Source: JBCDHN01 sp965224535 (GTDB taxonomy: Bacteria; Verrucomicrobiota; Verrucomicrobiia; Verrucomicrobiales; DEV007). From it: a stretch of DNA of 64,000 nucleotides. Within the stretch, counting starts at the first letter, position 1. Each line of letters starts with the position of its first letter. The stretch lies in the NCBI GenBank assembly GCA_965224535.1, contig CBDCZR010000022.1, positions 62,001 through 126,000 of the forward strand, given 5' to 3'. Of the stretch, positions 15,384-24,268 are shown in pieces. The notes beneath the pieces are model-generated. The model was given only the letters and a program-made list of their open reading frames with translations, ran no database searches and was not told the origin of the DNA. The position numbers and the translations under genes are program-made.

Positions 15384-16760
15384 TCAATTGCCGAACGAAA
15401 ACGCCTCGGATTCGCGCTGCCAGGGCACTTTTCCGGCCAGGTTCACGTGCTTCATCAGCTCGCCGAAGAGCTGGTTGTACTTCTGCGGCGCGCGCGGTTT
15501 TGGAATGGGATTCTCCTCGCCGGGGTCCTTGGCCAGGTCGAAGAGTTGGTAGGGCTCGAATGGCGTGTTTCGCAGCAATTTCCAGTCGCCAATCCTGGCG
15601 GCGTGGTAGGAAAGGCCGCCGTACTTTTGGTTGCCCTCCAGCCTCACCCAAAAAAGGCGCCGCTCCGGGTTCGGCTGGAAATCGCGGCCCAAAAGCAGCG
15701 GGGCGAAGCTCTTGCCGTCGATTTCGCGATCGATGGATGCGCCGGCGATTTCGGCCAACGTGGGGTAAAAATCCATGGTCATGCCGGGGTGATTCGAGCG
15801 GGCGCCGGACGCAATTTTTCCGGGCCAGACCACACACGTGCAGACGCGAAGCCCGCCCTCCCACATCTCCTGCTTGCCGCCGCGCAAGGGCACATTTCTC
15901 GCGCCCACGTTGCTTTGGCCGCCGTTGTCAGAGGTGAACACAACCAGCGTCTCCTCGCGCACGTCTAGCTGCTCCAGCGTCGCCATCACCTTGCCGATTC
16001 CGTCGTCCATGTGCTCGATGAGGGCCACGAGTTTGGCGCGTCGATCGGAAATTCCCGCTTCCCGCGCTTTAACCTTTTCCAACCAATCCGCCGGCGGCTG
16101 GATGGGCGTGTGAGGGGCGTTGTAGGCCAGGTAGAGAAACCAGGGCTGCTCCGGCGCCGATTTTTCGCGTTGGGTGATGTAGTCGGCCGCCCACTGGCTG
16201 AAAAGATCCGTGGCATGGCCGTCCGGCTCGATCTTGTTGTCGTTCAGGCGCATGTATTCGATGCCGTGACGCTTGTGCTCGTAGTAGTCGTCCATCATAT
16301 CGCCCAGCCAGCCGTGAAAGTGGTCGAAACCGCGGTCGTGCGGCCGGTCCGGCGCTTCCAGGCCCAGGTGCCACTTGCCGACCAGTGCGGTGTGATAGCC
16401 GGATTTCTTCAAAATCGCCGGGAGCAGCGGGACATCCTCGCGCAGCTTGCCCCAACTCGTCGGCCGGCCCTCCAGCGGCGTGCGAATGACCCCCGGCACG
16501 CCGGCTTTATCCGGATACAGCCCCGTCATTAGCGAAGCGCGCGTGGGAGAGCAAACCGGGCAGTTGGCGTAAAATTGGTCGAACCGCATCCCTTCGGCCA
16601 TGAGCTTGTCGATGTGCGGCGACTTCAGATCCGGAGCGCCGTAGCTGGAGAGATCGCCGTAGCCGAGATCATCGACCATGATGAGGACAATGTTAGGGCG
16701 GTCGGCAGCGCGTAGCGCCGGGCCCAGGCAAAGCAAGACGAGGGACAAAAGTCGGATCAT
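15384..16760 (-). CDS. Secreted sulfatase (arylsulfatase A-like)
   Basis: This is a 458-residue type I sulfatase. The start at 16760 gives a clean signal peptide (MIRLLSLVLLCLGPALRA); the 12 residues upstream are not needed. The family core is intact: metal strand NIVLIMVDDLGYGD at residues 23-36, formylglycine motif C-S-P-T-R at 70-74, VGKWHLG and FTSDNGG downstream. It has no HEAT extension, unlike the other two sulfatases here. The substrate is probably a sulfated polysaccharide. The gene is divergent from the hairpin array, whose first unit begins 167 bases upstream. Confidence 0.93.
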   Translation of the reverse strand: MIRLLSLVLLCLGPALRAADRPNIVLIMVDDLGYGDLSSYGAPDLKSPHIDKLMAEGMRFDQFYANCPVCSPTRASLMTGLYPDKAGVPGVIRTPLEGRPTSWGKLREDVPLLPAILKKSGYHTALVGKWHLGLEAPDRPHDRGFDHFHGWLGDMMDDYYEHKRHGIEYMRLNDNKIEPDGHATDLFSQWAADYITQREKSAPEQPWFLYLAYNAPHTPIQPPADWLEKVKAREAGISDRRAKLVALIEHMDDGIGKVMATLEQLDVREETLVVFTSDNGGQSNVGARNVPLRGGKQEMWEGGLRVCTCVVWPGKIASGARSNHPGMTMDFYPTLAEIAGASIDREIDGKSFAPLLLGRDFQPNPERRLFWVRLEGNQKYGGLSYHAARIGDWKLLRNTPFEPYQLFDLAKDPGEENPIPKPRAPQKYNQLFGELMKHVNLAGKVPWQRESEAFSFGN

Positions 16761-16926
16761 GGCGCCAAACTTGGAATCGCGCGGTGTCGCGGTCAAGCCC
16801 GCGAAAGCGGTGTTGCGCTTGGTGGGTGTCGCACCAGCACCTCTTACTTCAATGGCATGGGTAATATGCTCAAACTCTCGTTTCGGAGTGCATTCTTCCG
16901 GGATTTGTTGGGTGAGGCGATTTCAA

Positions 16927-17342
16927 TTCCGCCATAACTCCAAAATGTATCGACTTGTGGCGGTTTCAAAATGGATTCAATTCCGCCATAACTCCAAAAT
17001 GTATCGACTTGTGGCGGTTTCGAAATGAATTCGATTCCGCCATAACTCCAAAATGTATCGACTTGTGGCGGTTTCGGAATGGATTCAATTCCGCCATAAC
17101 TCCAAAATGTATCGACTTGTGGCGGTTTCGGATTGGATTCAATTCCGCCATAACTCCAAAATGTATCGACTCGTGGCGGTTTCGGATTGGGTTCAATTCC
17201 GCCATAACTCCAAAATGTATCGACTTGTGGCGGTTTCGGATTGGGTTCGATTCCGCCATAACTTGCAAAATAATTGACTTAGGGCGGTTTTAAACGAGTT
17301 TTCCATTCCGCCACAACTCACCAAATTAACGAGTTGTGGCGG
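16927..17342. repeat. Array of eight ~54-bp hairpin repeats upstream of an ATPase-nuclease gene
   Basis: Units start at 16927, 16981, 17035, 17089, 17143, 17197 and 17251, exactly 54 bases apart, with a diverged last unit at about 17306. Each contains CCGCCATAACT, a 14-base AT-rich loop and ACTTGTGGCGG, an imperfect inverted repeat. The last unit is a perfect 12-bp stem, CCGCCACAACTC / GAGTTGTGGCGG (17308-17319 and 17331-17342), ending 15 bases before the ATPase start codon. The first six units are almost identical including the linker. Because 54 is divisible by three, frames stay open on both strands, giving spurious peptide repeats. See the finding on this locus. Confidence 0.9.
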
Positions 17343-17357
17343 TAATTAATTCCTGAC

Positions 17358-18824
17358 ATGGCCGCTAAAAGGACAAAGATCTCAGATTTACCCTTCGTGG
17401 TTCGCAACAGCGCGTGCCTGCGTATTCAAGACGCTCTGGATTCTGAAAAGCCCGAACTCATCGCCGTGGTGGGCCGGCGCCGGGTGGGCAAAACTTACCT
17501 CATTCGCCATTTCTTGGCGCCCTACATGTGCTTCGAACTCAGTGGGTCGCGCGACGCGGTAATGAGCGAACAACTCGGCAACTTCGCCACGGCACTTGGA
17601 GAACGGATGCGGATTCGGCCCGAACGGCCCAAAAATTGGCCTGCTGCGTTCCAGGATTTGATCCACTATCTGGAGCCGCTCCTGAAGAAAAAAGGCCGGC
17701 GCGTCATCTTTTTCGATGAATTGCCCTGGCTGGCGGGACGCAATTCCCGCTTTCTCAGCGCGTTCGAATTTTTCTGGAACCAGTGGGCTTCCCAGCAACC
17801 TAACCTCGTGGTCGTCGTCTGCGGTTCGGCCGCTTCGTGGATGATCACCAAGGTGCTCAACAACCGGGGCGGTCTGCACAATCGCGTCACCCAGCGCATC
17901 CACCTGCATCCCTTTACGCTCGCCGAAACGCACGAATTCATCCAACTGCAGAAGCTCTCTTTCACCCCAAGCCAAGTCGCCGAACTCTACATGATGACCG
18001 GCGGCATTCCCTACTACCTAAGCCTCATTCGGCGCGGCCAGTCGGTCGCACAAGCCATTCAGCATCTCATCTTCGCCGACGACGCTCCGCTACGGCACGA
18101 GTTTGAGGAACTCTACGCCTCGCTCTTCGATCATCACGACCGGCATCTCAAAGTTATCGAGGCGCTTGGCAAAAAGCTCTGTGGTCTATCGCGAAGAGAA
18201 CTCGTCGCCGAAACCGGCTTCCCCTCTGGTGGAAACATGACCACGATTCTCACCGAACTCGAGCAATCGGGATTCATTCAGCGCACCGTTCCCTTTGGCC
18301 GGACGCAGCGCGATGCGCTCTACCGGTTGATGGACGAATTCAGCCTCTTTCATCTGCGATGGTTCAAGAAAAAGCGTACCGCGGACTGGACCCAAGCTCG
18401 ATCGACCCCAGCCGGCCGCGCCTGGGCGGGTTACGCCTTTGAAAACCTGTGCTGGCGGCATTTGGAGGAGATCAAAAAGGCACTCGGAATTTCCGGGGTG
18501 CAGTGCGAAATCACCGCCTGGCGCCATCAACCGCCTTCAGGCTCCGGCGAACCGGGCGCTCAGATTGACCTCCTGATTCATCGCAAGGACGACATGATCA
18601 ACCTCTGCGAAATGAAGTGGTCGGAAAGCCCGTTTCGCATCACCAAAGCCTACGCCGCCGAGTTGCGGCAAAAGCGCGATGTCTTTCGCAGCATCACGGG
18701 TACGCGGTGCGGGCTGCTCTTCACCATGGTGACGCGGGAAGGAGTCGCCGCGAATCCCTATCGCGATGAGATGGTGGATTTGGAGGTGACGCTAGGCGAC
18801 TTGTTTCTCTCCGTGCGCAAATGA
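17358..18824 (+). CDS. AAA/STAND-like ATPase with C-terminal DUF234-type PD-(D/E)XK domain
   Basis: This is a 488-residue protein. An archaeal-type ATPase domain (ATPase_2) has Walker A GRRRVGKT at 39-46, Walker B VIFFDELPW at 116-124 and sensor strand VVVVCGSAASW. A winged-helix region follows, then a C-terminal nuclease-like DUF234 domain with GAQIDLLIHR...NLCEMKW, in which Asp404, Glu418 and Lys420 make the D...ExK triad. Members are numerous and horizontally mobile in bacteria and archaea; cellular role is not established. No good ribosome site precedes the ATG, and a perfect 12-bp hairpin sits directly upstream, so translation or transcription may be controlled by the repeat array. It is a single gene with no partner downstream. 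Confidence 0.88.
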   Translation: MAAKRTKISDLPFVVRNSACLRIQDALDSEKPELIAVVGRRRVGKTYLIRHFLAPYMCFELSGSRDAVMSEQLGNFATALGERMRIRPERPKNWPAAFQDLIHYLEPLLKKKGRRVIFFDELPWLAGRNSRFLSAFEFFWNQWASQQPNLVVVVCGSAASWMITKVLNNRGGLHNRVTQRIHLHPFTLAETHEFIQLQKLSFTPSQVAELYMMTGGIPYYLSLIRRGQSVAQAIQHLIFADDAPLRHEFEELYASLFDHHDRHLKVIEALGKKLCGLSRRELVAETGFPSGGNMTTILTELEQSGFIQRTVPFGRTQRDALYRLMDEFSLFHLRWFKKKRTADWTQARSTPAGRAWAGYAFENLCWRHLEEIKKALGISGVQCEITAWRHQPPSGSGEPGAQIDLLIHRKDDMINLCEMKWSESPFRITKAYAAELRQKRDVFRSITGTRCGLLFTMVTREGVAANPYRDEMVDLEVTLGDLFLSVRK

Positions 18825-18881
18825 TTCCGCTTCACCGTTTCCAAGCAGAAGCCGAAGCGCTTCGGGTGGGCTCATTGGCAA

Positions 18882-19091
18882 GGAAGACGCTGAAGCGCCT
18901 CACGGCGAGTGGCATACGTTGTTTGTGGAAGTGCGGGACGACAAAGTTTGCACGAACCTGAATGGCAAGTCGGTCATCCTCGACCCCAAGCCGCGATACG
19001 GTTGGTCATCGGCGGCGAACGCGTATTGTTCGATGAAATCAAGATTTGGACTGATGCGGAACCCACGGAAGGGGTGACAGGCAGGACGTAA
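18882..19091 (+). pseudogene. Remnant of a DUF1080 (3-keto-disaccharide hydrolase-like) C-terminus
   Basis: One frame reads GEWHTLFVEVRDDKVCTNLNGK, typical of the late beta strands of DUF1080 lectin-like domains. After a one-base shift at about 18993, the neighbouring frame reads LVIGGERVLFDEIKIWTDAEP and stops at 19091, the usual family ending. Nothing upstream matches the rest of the domain, so only about 70 codons remain and they are broken. It lies between the ATPase gene and recQ. Confidence 0.55.
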
Positions 19092-19096
19092 CAGGT

Positions 19097-19240
19097 TCAA
19101 TTCGCCGCGCCGCAAACATCGGCCAAAATCGCCAACGCTTCGCGTTTGGCGGGGGCCGGCGCCGGAAACTCGGTGGGCTGTGATTCGGCAATTTCCGCTC
19201 CTTTGGCTGATTTTGTGCCGGACGTTGAGCGCAGATTCAT
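19097..19240 (-). CDS. Possible small protein, unknown
   Basis: A 47-codon frame opens with ATG at 19240 (MNLRSTSGTKSAKG...) and ends CGAAN. It is divergent from recQ (ATG 19282) with a 41-base gap. There is no clear ribosome site and no recognisable family. It could equally be the C-terminal scrap of a lost gene. Reported only because the frame starts with ATG and uses codons like its neighbours. Confidence 0.2.
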   Translation of the reverse strand: MNLRSTSGTKSAKGAEIAESQPTEFPAPAPAKREALAILADVCGAAN

Positions 19241-19281
19241 TTTCGGTAGTTTGGTGGCGCGATTTTCACACAACTGATTTC

Positions 19282-21213
19282 ATGAGCGACACAATCCAAG
19301 ACACCTTGCAGCGCGTTTTCGGCCACGACGCGTTTCGCGAGGGCCAGGGCGAAGTCATCGACATTTTGCTGGCCGGACGCCCCGCGTTGGCGGTGTTCCC
19401 AACCGGCGCCGGCAAGAGCTTGTGCTACCAGTTGCCAGCCTTGCATCTGGATGGGCTTAGCTTGGTGGTTTCCCCGCTCATCGCGCTGATGAAGGATCAG
19501 GTGGAGGCTTTGTTAGGGTGCGGAATCAACGCCGCGCGGATCGATTCCAGCCTGGAACCGGGCGAGGTTTCGCGAATTTACGCGGAAATGACCTCCGGCG
19601 CGTTGAAGCTGCTCTTCGTGGCGCCGGAACGCTTGGCGAACGAGGGTTTTCTGGCCAAACTGCGCCGCACGAAATTGGCGCTCATTGCCGTGGATGAGGC
19701 GCACTGCATTTCCGAGTGGGGGCACAATTTCCGGCCGGATTACCTGAAACTAAGCAAGCTAACGCGCGAGCTGGGCGTAGAGCGAGTTTTGACGTTAACC
19801 GCGACCGCTACGCCGAAGGTGAGTGCGGACATCCGGCGCGGTTTTGACGTCGCGGAGGCCGATCACGTGCAAACCGGGTTTCGCCGGCCAAACCTGCGAT
19901 TTCTGGTGACGCCGTGCCCCGCCGGGGAGCGCAATTCGCGGCTCATCGAGCGAATTGGCGAACGCGCGCCGGGCCCCACGATCGTCTACGTGACCCTGCA
20001 AGAGACCGCCGAACGGGTGGCCGGCGTGCTAAGCAAAGCCGGGTTCTCCGCCAAGGCTTATCATGCTGGTTTGAAGGACGATTACCGCGCGGAAGTTCAG
20101 GACGCGTTTATGGCTGGCAAGGTGCAAATCGTCGTTGCCACCATCGCTTTCGGCATGGGCATCGACAAGGCCGACATTCGCTACGTCTACCACTTCAACC
20201 TGCCAAAATCGCTGGAAAACTACGCCCAGGAAACCGGCCGCGCCGGCCGCGACGGTAACGACTCCACCTGCGAAATCCTGGCCTGCGCCGACGACTGCAT
20301 CGTGCTGGAAAACTTTGTCTACGGCGATACTCCCACGCCCGGCGCCGTCCGCCAATTGGTCGAACACGTGCTGTTGCAGGGCGAAAATTTCAGCGTCAGC
20401 CACTACGACCTCTCGGTAACCAACGACATCAGACCCCTGGTCGTAGCCACCGCCCTAACCAACCTAGAATTGGCCGGCGTCATGACCTCCACCGGCCCGT
20501 TTTATGCCGGTTACCGCTTTCACTTCGTCCAGCCGATGGAACGCATCCTGGCCGGTCACAAGCCGGAACGAAGGCGCTTTCTCAACAGCCTCTTCGACGC
20601 CGCCACCGGCAAGGGAAAGTGGAAAACTGCCGCCGTCGCCCAGGTTGCCGATGATTTGGGCGAACCGGCCGATCGCATTCGCAGAGCGCTCAATTATTTG
20701 GCGGAAATGGGCGAAATCGTGCTGCAACCCACCGGTTTGCGGCATGGTTACCGGCTGAATCCGGAGCATCCGCGCGATGTCGGCAAAATCGCGGCTGAGC
20801 TGACGGAATTGTTCGCCAACCGGGAAAACGCGGAAATTGCGCGGTTGGGCCTCGTGCTGGATCTCTGCCAAACCCGCGATTGCCTAACGCAACACCTCGT
20901 CACCTATTTTGGCGAGGAAATGGCCGAACCGTGCGGCGTCTGCGCCAATTGCGAGGCTGGGTTGAGCGACGAAACCCGCGAACTGCCGTGTTCCCTAACG
21001 CGCGACCTGTCCCTGGAGCAAATCGAGCTGATCCGCGCCGCGATGGCGGAGCAAAAACCGGCCCTACGTCATCCGCGTCAGCTCGCCCGATTTTTGTGCG
21101 GCATCACCAGCCCGGCGGGGCGGCGGGAGCGGCTTAGCAGCCACGATAGCTTTGGCGCCCTTCGCACCGTGCCGTTTTTGACGGTGCTGGCGCAGGTGGA
21201 AACCATGATCTGA
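19282..21213 (+). CDS. recQ: RecQ-family ATP-dependent DNA helicase
   Basis: This is a 643-residue superfamily 2 DNA helicase for repair and recombination. Motif I FPTGAGKS is at 39-46, followed by Q and motif Ia, motif II DEAH at 138-141, TLTATATP (motif III), FGMGIDKADIRYVYH (motif V) and QETGRAGRDG (motif VI). A RecQ-type zinc site follows as C...PCGVCANC. A winged-helix region and a short C-terminal part complete it; no full HRDC domain is obvious. I chose the ATG at 19282 (MSDTIQDTLQRVFGH) because the family alignment begins there; the extra 34 upstream codons look like non-coding sequence. Confidence 0.93.
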   Translation: MSDTIQDTLQRVFGHDAFREGQGEVIDILLAGRPALAVFPTGAGKSLCYQLPALHLDGLSLVVSPLIALMKDQVEALLGCGINAARIDSSLEPGEVSRIYAEMTSGALKLLFVAPERLANEGFLAKLRRTKLALIAVDEAHCISEWGHNFRPDYLKLSKLTRELGVERVLTLTATATPKVSADIRRGFDVAEADHVQTGFRRPNLRFLVTPCPAGERNSRLIERIGERAPGPTIVYVTLQETAERVAGVLSKAGFSAKAYHAGLKDDYRAEVQDAFMAGKVQIVVATIAFGMGIDKADIRYVYHFNLPKSLENYAQETGRAGRDGNDSTCEILACADDCIVLENFVYGDTPTPGAVRQLVEHVLLQGENFSVSHYDLSVTNDIRPLVVATALTNLELAGVMTSTGPFYAGYRFHFVQPMERILAGHKPERRRFLNSLFDAATGKGKWKTAAVAQVADDLGEPADRIRRALNYLAEMGEIVLQPTGLRHGYRLNPEHPRDVGKIAAELTELFANRENAEIARLGLVLDLCQTRDCLTQHLVTYFGEEMAEPCGVCANCEAGLSDETRELPCSLTRDLSLEQIELIRAAMAEQKPALRHPRQLARFLCGITSPAGRRERLSSHDSFGALRTVPFLTVLAQVETMI

Positions 21214-21537
21214 GCCGGCCTGCGGCATCAGGCAAAATTCCGCCAACCCGCCGGTCCGAGCATCGACTTCGTGCGGCTGGAGATCGGGAACGTAGTCTTC
21301 GCAGTCGGCGCTGGCTTAACCTAGGGACGCTGCGGCGGATTGCGGATGCGGTGAAGGCGTCGCGCGGGGGGCGAATTTTCGCATTTTCGCACGGAAACCT
21401 TGAAAAACCGCGCCTGGCCCTCAAAATGAGCCATGGTTTGGTTTTTGGCCTACATTTTGCTCGGTGTTGTCGCTCTGCTAGTGAGCGCTTGGAAATTCGG
21501 ATCCGGGGTGCCAATCGCCACAACGGGGCGGTCATTT
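21214..21537. other. Intergenic stretch without a recognisable gene
   Basis: Between recQ and the inverted-repeat element there is no frame with convincing coding features. A minus-strand stretch at about 21220-21330 reads DYVPDLQPHEVDARTGGLAEF without a start and could be a gene scrap. No terminator with a T-run is evident after recQ. Confidence 0.4.
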
Positions 21538-21771
21538 TGGAGTGCGAAATCGCGCCGGTGGCGCGGTTTCGCTTTTGGATTGGTGGATTGCACGAGGAAT
21601 TTTGCTTCTTACCGAGCCGCTCCAAAGTAGGGCCGGCGCCTCAGTGGGGTAGGGCGACTTCTTGCGTTTCAGCTGGCGCCGGGACCGGCAATTAAGGGAA
21701 GGATCGACGCGTTTGCCGGATGTCGACGTTCTAAAAGCGAAACCGCGCCACGGGCGCGATTTCGCACTCCA
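21538..21771. repeat. 234-bp element bounded by ~40-bp inverted repeats
   Basis: The arm at 21538-21578 (core TGCGAAATCGCGCC, GGCGCGGTTTCGC) is matched in inverse orientation at 21731-21771 with only about two or three differences. Between the arms lies about 150 bases without a gene. The right end is five bases from the nnrS stop codon. It looks like a MITE-type element or a very long hairpin. The short repeat ATTTT flanks both ends, a weak candidate target duplication. Confidence 0.65.
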
Positions 21772-21775
21772 TATT

Positions 21776-22954
21776 TTACCTTTCCCCGCTTCGCCAAAAT
21801 TTGGCAAGGTACGCGGTCCAAATCCCAAGGATAATCGCCCAGAGTAGCGCGGCGTAGATGTGGTGCGAAATGAGCATGGACGCCTTCATGTCCGCCGAGG
21901 CGCGGGTGGCCGCGGCAAGCAGCGTCAGCCAAATCAGCCACCGCCAAAACGTCGATTTGGCCGGGATCGCCGAAAAATCGCCGCCGCCGTGGCCGATGGA
22001 AACGCGGTCGGCGACTAGCAGCATCGCTAAGCCAAATCCGGCGAGGAACAAGATGTGCTCCAGCGCGTAAGCGGGTCCGGGCCAGACTCCGCGAGCCAGG
22101 AACGAGGCGGCGATGCTGGCGATGGCGATTCGGAGCCCCCAAGCGCGGGTGGTAGGCGCCCGGCCTTTTCGGATCGCGGGCGCAGCGAGGACGGCCCAGA
22201 GGACGGTCGCGCCAAATCGCAGGAAATTTCCCGCTCGAATCCAGCCGCAAGCCTCAATCCCGAAGGAAACCAACACGAGCAACGTCGTCAGCCAGACGCC
22301 GAGGGCTCGTTGCTTGGGACTTGCGGCGGGAGGACGTTGGCCCGGCGTTTGGAAGAAGCGCGCGAAGAGGTAGGAGCCAACGCCGAGGAGCGGGAAAAGC
22401 AGGATGCCCTGCCAGGCGATCAGTTTGGCGAAGAGAACGAAGCGCGGCGGAAGTCCCAGTCCCCAAATCGCCCAGGCAAGGGCAACGCAAAATGCCAAAA
22501 ACACGGCAACGAAGGCGAGCAAAAACCCGGGTGGCGGCAGTTCCCGGCCGCGTCCCCGCAAACGCAGGGAAAGGATCGCGAACAAGGCGAGGGCGTGTGC
22601 CGCGAAGGCTGCGTCGCCGGCTCGAAGCTGGTGGAGGGCGTAGAAAAGTTGCGCGATGAGCCAGGTGATCACGAGGACCGTCAGTTCGATGCGGCGCAGG
22701 GCTTCCGCTTCGAGAAAACGCGGCCAAGCGGTTCCCAAAAATCCGGCGACAAAGGCGAATCCGAAGCCAAAGACCATGATCCTGGGATGTTGGAGGTGCG
22801 GCGCGAACGGCCACCATCCGGCATAAAACAGGGGCCAGCTCAGGACGCCGAAAATGGACGCCGCAACGCCGAGCGGGAAGAAAACGCGGAAAGGTTCGCT
22901 CACCCAAATCGGGGCTTCGGTGGGTTTTGCGCGATACTGGGTGGGTTGGCTCAT
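21776..22954 (-). CDS. NnrS family membrane protein
   Basis: This is a 392-residue, twelve-helix protein of the NnrS family, heme- and copper-containing membrane proteins linked to nitric oxide stress and denitrification in proteobacteria. The family opening is visible: EPFRVFFPLGVAASIFGVLSW and then HPRIMVFGFGFAFVAGFLGTAWPRF, with conserved histidines later (HILFLAGFG and HHIYAALLW). The start is taken at 22954 (MSQPTQ), removing 24 unlikely residues. No nitrite or NO reductase gene is nearby, so it probably serves NO tolerance; that is inference. Confidence 0.88.
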   Translation of the reverse strand: MSQPTQYRAKPTEAPIWVSEPFRVFFPLGVAASIFGVLSWPLFYAGWWPFAPHLQHPRIMVFGFGFAFVAGFLGTAWPRFLEAEALRRIELTVLVITWLIAQLFYALHQLRAGDAAFAAHALALFAILSLRLRGRGRELPPPGFLLAFVAVFLAFCVALAWAIWGLGLPPRFVLFAKLIAWQGILLFPLLGVGSYLFARFFQTPGQRPPAASPKQRALGVWLTTLLVLVSFGIEACGWIRAGNFLRFGATVLWAVLAAPAIRKGRAPTTRAWGLRIAIASIAASFLARGVWPGPAYALEHILFLAGFGLAMLLVADRVSIGHGGGDFSAIPAKSTFWRWLIWLTLLAAATRASADMKASMLISHHIYAALLWAIILGIWTAYLAKFWRSGER

Positions 22955-23173
22955 GGTGGCAGGCCTGGGTACGCTAACCACTACCTCGTTTCTCGCATTG
23001 CAGGAATTGCGATTCGTATGGCACAAAGCTTGCGGGCGGCTACTCGCGAACCCTAACCTAAACCGGCCAAGCCGGAGTTTTAAGCGTTAAGTTTCAAGTT
23101 TTAAGTCCTAACAGATGCACCAAATGTTGCGCAAAGGTGTCGAAAGTTCACGATTGAGGCACTAACCAAGCGG

Positions 23174-24067
23174 CTACGCCGGCTGCGAACCCGCGGGGGC
23201 CATTTCGCAGGCGCGCAGGGTGTTGTGCATCAGCATGGCAATGGTCATTACGCCGACACCGCCGGGAACGGGCGTGATGGCCGTGCATTTTTCCGCCACG
23301 TTGTCGAAATCCACGTCGCCAACCAGCCGATAGCCCTTTTTCGCGGCCGGGTCATCCACGCGGTTGATGCCGACGTCGATGACGGTGGCGCCTTGACTCA
23401 CAAAGTCTGCCGTGACGAATTTCGCGCGGCCGATGGCGGCGACCAAAATGTCGGCCTCCCGGCATACGCCGGGCAAATCTTCCGTTCGCGAATGCGCCAC
23501 GGTCACGGTTGCGTTGGCAGCCTCACCCTTGCCCATCAGCAGCAAGGCGAGCGACTTGCCAACCAGCAAGCTGCGGCCCACGATGACGACGCGTTTACCG
23601 GAAACGGGGATTCCCGCGTGGCTTAGCATGCGTTGGCAACCAAGCGGCGTGCACGGCACAAAGCCGCTCGGGTCGTCCATCACCAGTTTGGCCGCGTTTG
23701 CCGGGTGGAGCCCGTCGACGTCCTTGGCGGGATCGATCGCGCGAATCACCGCGTCGCCGTCCAGGTGGTTGGGTAGGGGCAATTGCACCAAAATCCCGTG
23801 AATCGCCGGATCTGCGTTCAAATCCGCGATTATGGCCAGCAGCTCTTCCTGCGACGCGGATTGCGCCAACTCCTGCTTCACCGAGTGCAGCCCCAGTTCC
23901 TGGCATTTGCGCTCTTTGGCGCCGACGTAAGCTCTGGAAGCGGGATCGTCGCCCACTAACACGACTGCTAAGCCAGGAAGTTTTCCCTGGCTCTTCAACG
24001 ACTCCAAATTTTGCGCGATTTCGCCGTAAACCGCGGCGGCGACTTCTTTGCCTTTGATGAGGGTCAT
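23174..24067 (-). CDS. folD: Bifunctional methylenetetrahydrofolate dehydrogenase/cyclohydrolase
   Basis: FolD interconverts 5,10-methylene-, methenyl- and 10-formyl-tetrahydrofolate in the cytosol. The 297-residue protein has the usual blocks: VGDDPASRAYVGAKERKC with the catalytic-type tyrosine and lysine, GILVQLPLP, PCTPLGC, the NADP-binding VIVGRSLLVGKSLALLL, and ITPVPGGVGVMTIAML near the end. The RS-LVGK form (GRS rather than GRSNIVG) is a small variant. It stands alone on the minus strand between nnrS and the duplicated asnS end. Confidence 0.95.
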   Translation of the reverse strand: MTLIKGKEVAAAVYGEIAQNLESLKSQGKLPGLAVVLVGDDPASRAYVGAKERKCQELGLHSVKQELAQSASQEELLAIIADLNADPAIHGILVQLPLPNHLDGDAVIRAIDPAKDVDGLHPANAAKLVMDDPSGFVPCTPLGCQRMLSHAGIPVSGKRVVIVGRSLLVGKSLALLLMGKGEAANATVTVAHSRTEDLPGVCREADILVAAIGRAKFVTADFVSQGATVIDVGINRVDDPAAKKGYRLVGDVDFDNVAEKCTAITPVPGGVGVMTIAMLMHNTLRACEMAPAGSQPA

Positions 24068-24130
24068 GTTAGGACGCTAGGCGGGTGATTGGAGGCGTCC
24101 AGCGCTTTTCGCAAAACTCGGATTCGCGCC

Positions 24131-24268
24131 TCAAAACTCCGCATGCCGCGGGGTCCGCGGAAACGGAATCACGTCGCGGATGTTCTCCACGCCGGTGACG
24201 AACATGAGCATGCGCTCGAAGCCGAGGCCGAAGCCGGCGTGGGGACTGTTCCGTAGCGGCGGAGATCG
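24131..24268. repeat. Partial duplicate of the asnS 3' end
   Basis: This segment repeats 25144-25282, the last ~46 codons of asnS including the stop codon, in the same orientation and with only a handful of differences. Homology ends abruptly at GGAGATCG, where a plus-strand methyltransferase fragment begins. It marks a rearrangement or insertion junction 0.9 kb long next to asnS. Confidence 0.9.

Noticed and set aside
16955..17293. Proteins with 18-residue repeats on both strands of the 54-bp array
   Set aside because: The frames are open only because the repeat length is a multiple of three. They have no start context and appear in several phases and on both strands.
16927..17342. CRISPR array
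   Set aside because: The units are tandem and identical across the whole 54 bases; there are no unique spacers and no cas genes nearby.
18852..18865. Terminator after the ATPase gene (CCGAAGCGCTTCGG palindrome)
   Set aside because: The palindrome is perfect but has no following T-run and the loop would be zero bases, so a standard intrinsic terminator is not supported.
21134..21625. Minus-strand 163-residue gene between recQ and nnrS
   Set aside because: Composition is that of a shadow frame, rich in Arg and Ser, and it overlaps the 3' end of recQ.
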